Origin: Candidatus Rokuibacteriota bacterium
GTDB taxonomy: Bacteria; Methylomirabilota; Methylomirabilia; Rokubacteriales; CSP1-6
NCBI GenBank assembly: GCA_003220265.1
Contig: QHRW01000113.1
Coordinates: 1 to 64,000, forward strand
Direction of reading: 5' to 3'
DNA length: 64,000 nt
Shown here one piece after another: positions 59,811 through 64,000 of the stretch. The position numbers and the translations under genes were made by a program. The notes beneath the pieces are model-generated. The model was given only the letters and a program-made list of their open reading frames with translations. It was not told the DNA's origin and did not search any database. The first letter of the stretch is position 1. The number at the start of each line of letters is the position of its first letter.

Positions 59811-60631
59811 CAGGAGTTCACCTCGTCCGGCGCCGCCGTCTCGCGCGGTCCGCCGCATATGCCGTGGCGCGTGGCCCCGGCGATGAAATCCACCAGCTCG
59901 ATCACGGGCGCGCACCTGGGCAGCTCGGCCTCGATGCGCTCGACCGCACGCTTGGGCGCCAGCCCGCTGCGGTAGAGCAGGCGGTAGGCCTCCTGGAGCG
60001 CCCGACGCTCGGCCGCCGGCATGCCGGCCCGCCGGAGGCCCACGACGTTCACCGCGCGCACGGTCGCCGGCTGGCCTTCCACCATCATGTAGGGTGGCAC
60101 GTCGGCGTTCACTTTTGCCATTCCTCCGATATAGGCGCCGACCCCCACCCGGGTGAAGGGCACCATGCCGGTCAGCCCACCGATGGTGGCGCGGTCACCG
60201 ATCTGACAGTGCCCGGTGATGCCGGCGTAGTTGATGACGATCACCGCGTCGCCGAGGCGGCAGTCGTGGGCGACGTGGGCCAGGCCCATGACCAGCGTGT
60301 CGCGGCCGATCTCCGTCCAGCCCTCGGGCGTGGTGGCGCGATGGACGGTCACGTACTCTCGGAGCACGGTGCCGCTGCCGATGCGCACGCCCGAGGGCGT
60401 GCCGTCCTTGAACTTCAAGTCCTGGGGGATGCCGCCCACCACGCAGCCGTGGCCGATCCGCACGCGGGGCCCGAGCGCCACCCGCCCCTCGAGGACCACG
60501 TGGTGGCCGAGCTCGACCTCGTCCTCCAGCGTGACCTCGGGCCCCACCAGCGTGTAGGCGCCGATGCGCACGCGCGCGCCGAGGCGGGCGTGCGGGTCGA
60601 CGAGCGCGGTGGGATGGATCGCCTCGCTCAC
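59810..60631 (-). CDS. lpxA: UDP-GlcNAc (or analogue) acyltransferase LpxA
   Basis: 273 residues: left-handed beta-helix hexapeptide repeats, [19 protein letters not shown], and the catalytic HVAHDC around residue 120, with a second His in TGHC. The usual VHQF (E. coli His160) reads MVPF here. C-terminal helical bundle with [20 protein letters not shown]. First acylation of lipid A. Directly overlaps lpxD without fabZ between them. Confidence 0.93.
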   Translation of the reverse strand: MSEAIHPTALVDPHARLGARVRIGAYTLVGPEVTLEDEVELGHHVVLEGRVALGPRVRIGHGCVVGGIPQDLKFKDGTPSGVRIGSGTVLREYVTVHRATTPEGWTEIGRDTLVMGLAHVAHDCRLGDAVIVINYAGITGHCQIGDRATIGGLTGMVPFTRVGVGAYIGGMAKVNADVPPYMMVEGQPATVRAVNVVGLRRAGMPAAERRALQEAYRLLYRSGLAPKRAVERIEAELPRCAPVIELVDFIAGATRHGICGGPRETAAPDEVNS

Positions 60632-61686
60632 CGCGCGCCCCCCGTGGTGTCGCCGAGCTGCGCGGCCAGCTTCTCGAGCCGCTGCTCGAGCGCGCGCAGG
60701 CGCTGGAGGATTTCCGGCAGCCGGGCTTCGGCCACCATGATGCGCTTGGCCTGGAGCATCGGCCGCGCCGGGGTGCCCAGCACCTTGTCGCCGGCGGGCA
60801 GGCTGAAAGCGATGCCGGTCTGGGCGCCGGCGATCACGCCGTCGCCGATCGTGAGGTGGTCGGCCACGCCGACCTGGCCCGCCAGCACCACGCCCTTGCC
60901 GAGCCGGGACGAGCCGGCGATGCCGACCTGCGCGACGAGCAGCGAGTGCTCCCCGATCTCGACGTTGTGGCCCACCTGCACGAGGTTGTCGATCTTGGTG
61001 CCTCGCCGGATGATCGTGTCACCGAAGGTCGCGCGGTCGATCGCCGTGTTGGCGCCGATCTCGACGTCGTCCTCGATCAGCACGCCGCCCACCTGCGGGA
61101 TCTTGCGATGGCCGACGCCGTCGAAGGCGAAGCCGAAGCCGTCGGCGCCCAGCACCGCGCCGGCGTGGATCACCACGCGGCGGCCGACGCGGACGCCCTC
61201 CCGCAGGCTCACGTGCGGATAGACGACCGTGCCCTCGCCGATCTCCACGCCGGGCCCGATGTGGACGAGCGCGTGCAGGCGCACGCCGGCGGCGATCACC
61301 GCGCGGCTCTCGATGACGCACAGCGGGCCGACGGCGGCGCCGGGATCGACGCGCGCGTCGGCGGCCACCACCGCGGTGGTGTCGATGCCGGGCGGCGCGG
61401 GCGCGGGCGGATGGAAGAGGCGGAGCAGATCGATCAGCGCCTGCTGGGGCGCCGCGCAGCGCAGCGTGGGCGCCGGCAGGTCGGCCACGTCGGGCGGAGC
61501 CACGAAGGCGCCGGCGCGCGAGGCGCGGGCGGCGCCGTGATAGCGCGAATCGGTGAGAAAGGAGATCTGGTCGGGCCCGGCGCTCTCCAGCGGCGCCACG
61601 CCGACGACGACGCGGGCCGGGTCGCCCTCCAGCCGCGCCTGCAGCACCTCCGCGAGCTCGCCGAGCGTGAACCCGGCCTTGGCCAT
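60628..61686 (-). CDS. lpxD: UDP-3-O-acylglucosamine N-acyltransferase
   Basis: 352 residues. Uridine-binding N-domain ([20 protein letters not shown]), hexapeptide beta-helix with [20 protein letters not shown] and catalytic His in [11 protein letters not shown]. The C-terminal helix [16 protein letters not shown] is an acyl-carrier contact. Adds the N-linked acyl chain. Confidence 0.95.
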   Translation of the reverse strand: MAKAGFTLGELAEVLQARLEGDPARVVVGVAPLESAGPDQISFLTDSRYHGAARASRAGAFVAPPDVADLPAPTLRCAAPQQALIDLLRLFHPPAPAPPGIDTTAVVAADARVDPGAAVGPLCVIESRAVIAAGVRLHALVHIGPGVEIGEGTVVYPHVSLREGVRVGRRVVIHAGAVLGADGFGFAFDGVGHRKIPQVGGVLIEDDVEIGANTAIDRATFGDTIIRRGTKIDNLVQVGHNVEIGEHSLLVAQVGIAGSSRLGKGVVLAGQVGVADHLTIGDGVIAGAQTGIAFSLPAGDKVLGTPARPMLQAKRIMVAEARLPEILQRLRALEQRLEKLAAQLGDTTGGAR

Positions 61687-61692
61687 GTCCCC

Positions 61693-62277
61693 CTACTTCT
61701 TTCCCTTGGACCCGGCCTCCCGATCATACGCGCGGATGACCTCGTCGGTGAGATCCGCCTCGTTCGAGGCGAAGACGACGCCGGCGCCGCGCTTCTCCAC
61801 GATGAGGTAGTAGCCGCGCTCCTTGCCGATCCGGTCGATGATCCCCGAGACCTCCTGCAGGACCTTCTGGAGCAGCAGCGACTCCTTCTTTTCCAGCTCC
61901 TTCTGGAAGTCGTCGGCGAGACGAGCGGCGTCACGGCGCTTGCGCTCGAACATCTCCTGCTTCTCCCGCCGGACGTCGGCCGTCAGCAGCGCCCCCTTCT
62001 TGTCGAGCTCGTCGCGCAATTTCTCCAGCTCCACGCGCTTGGCGTCCATCTCCTTCTGCATCGTCGCCTTGTCACGCTCGAGCTGCTCGCGGGCGGCGAC
62101 GCCGGACGCCGAGCGGGCCAGCACGCGCTGGACGTCGATGAAGGCGATGCGCTGCAGGCCGCTGGCCGGGCCCGCGGGGGCGGCCGCCGGCGGCGCGGCA
62201 GGGGCCTGGGCGCGGGCGACCGCGGCCGCGCCCAGCGCCATCACGAGAGCGATCACGAGGCTCGAGACATGCTTCAT
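61693..62277 (-). CDS. skp: Periplasmic chaperone OmpH/Skp
   Basis: 194 residues. Signal peptide (SLVIALVMALGAAAVARA) with a Pro/Ala-rich spacer, then RIAFIDVQRVLARSASG and long charged coiled-coil arms (MDAKRVELEKLRDELDKKG ... ERKRRDAARLADDF), closing with YYLIVEKRGAGVVFAS. Holds unfolded outer-membrane proteins for BamA, encoded upstream. Confidence 0.92.
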   Translation of the reverse strand: MKHVSSLVIALVMALGAAAVARAQAPAAPPAAAPAGPASGLQRIAFIDVQRVLARSASGVAAREQLERDKATMQKEMDAKRVELEKLRDELDKKGALLTADVRREKQEMFERKRRDAARLADDFQKELEKKESLLLQKVLQEVSGIIDRIGKERGYYLIVEKRGAGVVFASNEADLTDEVIRAYDREAGSKGKK

Positions 62278-62287
62278 CTACTCCTCC

Positions 62288-64000
62288 TCAGAACGGCGAG
62301 CCAACCGAGAACTGGATCGCCCCGAAGTCTTCCTTCTTGCTGCCGGGACCGTTGGTGAACTTGCGGTTGGGGTTGATGCCGTAGTCGATGCGGATGGGCC
62401 CGAACGGCGACTGCCAGCGAATGCCGCCGCCCACGCCGTACTTCTGGTCCGTGATGTCGAAATCTTCGGAGTTGTACACGTTGCCGACGTCGAAGAAGCC
62501 GGCGATCCGGAAATTGAACGGCAGCGGGATGATGTACTCGATGTTGGCCAGGTCATAGGTATCGCCGCCCACGCGCTGGCCGGCCTTGTCGAACGGCGAG
62601 ATCTTCCGCGCCTTGAAGCTGCGAACGCTGTTGGGCCCGCCGAGGTAGAAGCGCTCGAACACCGGCAGCTCGATCTTGCCGGTGAGCCCGTCCTCGGTCC
62701 AGCCGAAGCCGTACCCCCCCTCGAGGCGGCCGGACACGATGTGGCCGAACCAGATCGGCTTGAAGTACGTGGTGGACGCCACGGCCTTGACGTACTTGGA
62801 GTCGCCGCCGAGGCCGGCGAAGTCTACCGTGAGCGCGGTGAGGCCGCCCTTGCTCGGCGTCTGGATGTTGTCGCGGCTGTCGCGGCTCACCCCGGCTACG
62901 AAGGCCGAGGTCACCCGCGTGCCCTCCTGCTCTTCGAGGATCGGGTCGCCGTTGACGACGTCGCTGATCTTGTCCTGCGTCAGCCGGTAGGCCGTGTTCC
63001 AGCGCCAGTACTCCTGGAACGGATGGCTCAACCGCAAGGCGCCGCCCAGCGTGTCGTAGTGGTACTCCGGGAACGTGCGCATGGTGCTGAAGAGGTCGAA
63101 GCCGGCGGCGAGGGGGCGGTCGAAGAGCCAGGGCTCCGTGAAGCTGATCTGGCCCTGCTGCGTGTTGGCGCCGGCCCGGATGCGCAGGCCGAGCTGCCAG
63201 CCGCGGCCAAGGAAGTTGTTCTGGGAGATGTCGAGGGTGCCCACGAAGCTGTCCACCGAGGAATAGCCGCCGCCGATCGAGAAGAGGCCGGTCGGGCGCT
63301 CGGTCACTTCCACGTTCACGAGGATCCGGTCCTTGGTGGTGCCGGGCTGGGTCACCACGTTGACCGTCTCGAAGTAGCCCAGGTTGATCAGCCGCTGGCG
63401 CGCCCGCTGCAGCTTCTGCAGCGTGAAGAGGTCGCCCTCCACGAAGGGCAGCTCGCGGCGCAGGATGCGGTCCTCGCTGCGCGTGTTGCCGGTGATGTTG
63501 ATGCGCTCGACGTAGACCTCGGGCCCCTCGGTGATCTCGAGGGTGACGTCCACCGTCTTGGTGGCCGCCTGCTGCTCGGTGCGTGGCAGAATGTCGGCGG
63601 AGGCGCGGCCGATCGTGCTGTAGAGGTCGCCGATGCCCCGCACGCCGTCGCGCAGCGCGCTGCGGGAGAACACGTCGCCGCTCTTGAAGCCGAGCTGGCG
63701 TCGTAGCTCGCTCTCCGGCAGCAGGGTGACGCCGGTCAGCTTGATGACGCCGACGCGGTGTTGGTTGCCCTCCACGACGTCGATCGTAATGGTGACCCGG
63801 GCCGCCGTGCGGTCGATGCTGGTGTCGTGGCGCTCCACGCGCATGTGCACGAAGCCGTGGTCCTGGTAGAGCGCCGCGATCCGCTCGATGTCCTCCTCCA
63901 GGCGCTGGCGCTGCACGGTGCCCCGGAGGATGAAGTACTGGCGCTCCTTGGTGGCCATGACCTCCTTGATCTGCTTGTCGGTCAGGCCCTTGTTGCCGCG
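62288..64000 (-). CDS. bamA: Outer-membrane assembly factor BamA, N-terminus outside the window
   Basis: 571 codons, open through the window end, so the signal peptide and first POTRA domains are missing. Present are later POTRA repeats (FVHMRVERHDTSIDRTAARV; VYVERINITGNTRSEDRILR) and the 16-strand barrel with the lid-lock VRSF motif in GPNSVRSFKARKISP and IRWQSPFGPIRIDYGI near the end. Terminal GSPF ends in Phe. Inserts beta-barrel proteins. Head of the lipid A/LPS gene block. Confidence 0.95.
   Translation of the reverse strand, partial: RGNKGLTDKQIKEVMATKERQYFILRGTVQRQRLEEDIERIAALYQDHGFVHMRVERHDTSIDRTAARVTITIDVVEGNQHRVGVIKLTGVTLLPESELRRQLGFKSGDVFSRSALRDGVRGIGDLYSTIGRASADILPRTEQQAATKTVDVTLEITEGPEVYVERINITGNTRSEDRILRRELPFVEGDLFTLQKLQRARQRLINLGYFETVNVVTQPGTTKDRILVNVEVTERPTGLFSIGGGYSSVDSFVGTLDISQNNFLGRGWQLGLRIRAGANTQQGQISFTEPWLFDRPLAAGFDLFSTMRTFPEYHYDTLGGALRLSHPFQEYWRWNTAYRLTQDKISDVVNGDPILEEQEGTRVTSAFVAGVSRDSRDNIQTPSKGGLTALTVDFAGLGGDSKYVKAVASTTYFKPIWFGHIVSGRLEGGYGFGWTEDGLTGKIELPVFERFYLGGPNSVRSFKARKISPFDKAGQRVGGDTYDLANIEYIIPLPFNFRIAGFFDVGNVYNSEDFDITDQKYGVGGGIRWQSPFGPIRIDYGINPNRKFTNGPGSKKEDFGAIQFSVGSPF

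Overview
The window is 64 kb of very GC-rich DNA from a Gram-negative (LPS-bearing, BamA-bearing) bacterium. The gene order looks proteobacterial: surE-pcm-nlpD-rpoS, hisC-tyrA-aroA-cmk-rpsA-ihfB, and bamA-ompH-lpxD-lpxA. Several other traits suggest an environmental lineage such as Candidatus Rokubacteria / Methylomirabilota: a PQQ alcohol dehydrogenase fused to a copper domain, pairs of sugar-ABC permeases, and many small secreted proteins. That placement is inference; the sequence alone does not prove it. No phage, IS element or CRISPR array was found.

Layout. 1-4.8 kb (+): the 3' part of a sugar ABC importer operon, with one solute-binding protein followed by two MalF/MalG-type permease pairs. 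4.8-6.1 kb: a stand-alone Clp N-domain protein (-) divergent from a small outer-membrane beta-barrel gene (+) that has a good sigma-70 promoter. 6.1-10.5 kb: a loosely packed accessory pocket with small zinc-binding, coiled-coil and secreted proteins, two apparent frameshifts, and remnants of a DNA ligase and an isocitrate-lyase-family enzyme.

From 10.5 kb to the end every recognised gene is on the minus strand, so transcription runs from high to low coordinates, mostly with 1-23 nt overlaps. In transcription order: bamA (cut by the window end), ompH, the lipid A genes lpxD-lpxA-(Gfo/Idh oxidoreductase)-lpxI-lpxB, an LpxL-like/DUF374 acyltransferase, waaA and lpxK. Next come the core-LPS genes: waaF, four GT4 glycosyltransferases, gmhB, a split rfaE, waaC and a GT2. 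Then trpS, scpA-scpB-rluB and aromatic/histidine synthesis (pheA, hisC, tyrA, aroA). Then cmk, plsC, rpsA, sppA, an IHF/HU gene, a HIT protein, mutS-mutL-miaA-hflX, pgsA, a DUF512 radical-SAM-like protein and der. Then a DUF3047 protein, a SPOR protein, ihfA, a MerR regulator, tRNA-Pro(GGG), surE, pcm, tRNA-Pro(CGG), acylphosphatase, an NlpD-like peptidase and an RpoS-like sigma factor. Last come a pair of HExxH/degenerate membrane proteins, the PQQ dehydrogenase with its thioredoxin-like partner, and tRNA-Arg(CCT).

Most notable: (1) a PQQ dehydrogenase with a D-Y-D motif (predicted lanthanide type) fused to an amicyanin-like cupredoxin; (2) three genes whose only sensible start is a CTG inside a CTGA stop/start overlap; (3) a 42-bp in-frame tandem repeat forming the tail of MutL, and a dispersed hairpin repeat with covarying stem forming the tail of MutS; (4) a family of perfect G-tract/C-tract hairpins at gene junctions; (5) an LpxA lacking the usual VHQF histidine beside a Gfo/Idh oxidoreductase, which may indicate altered lipid A.
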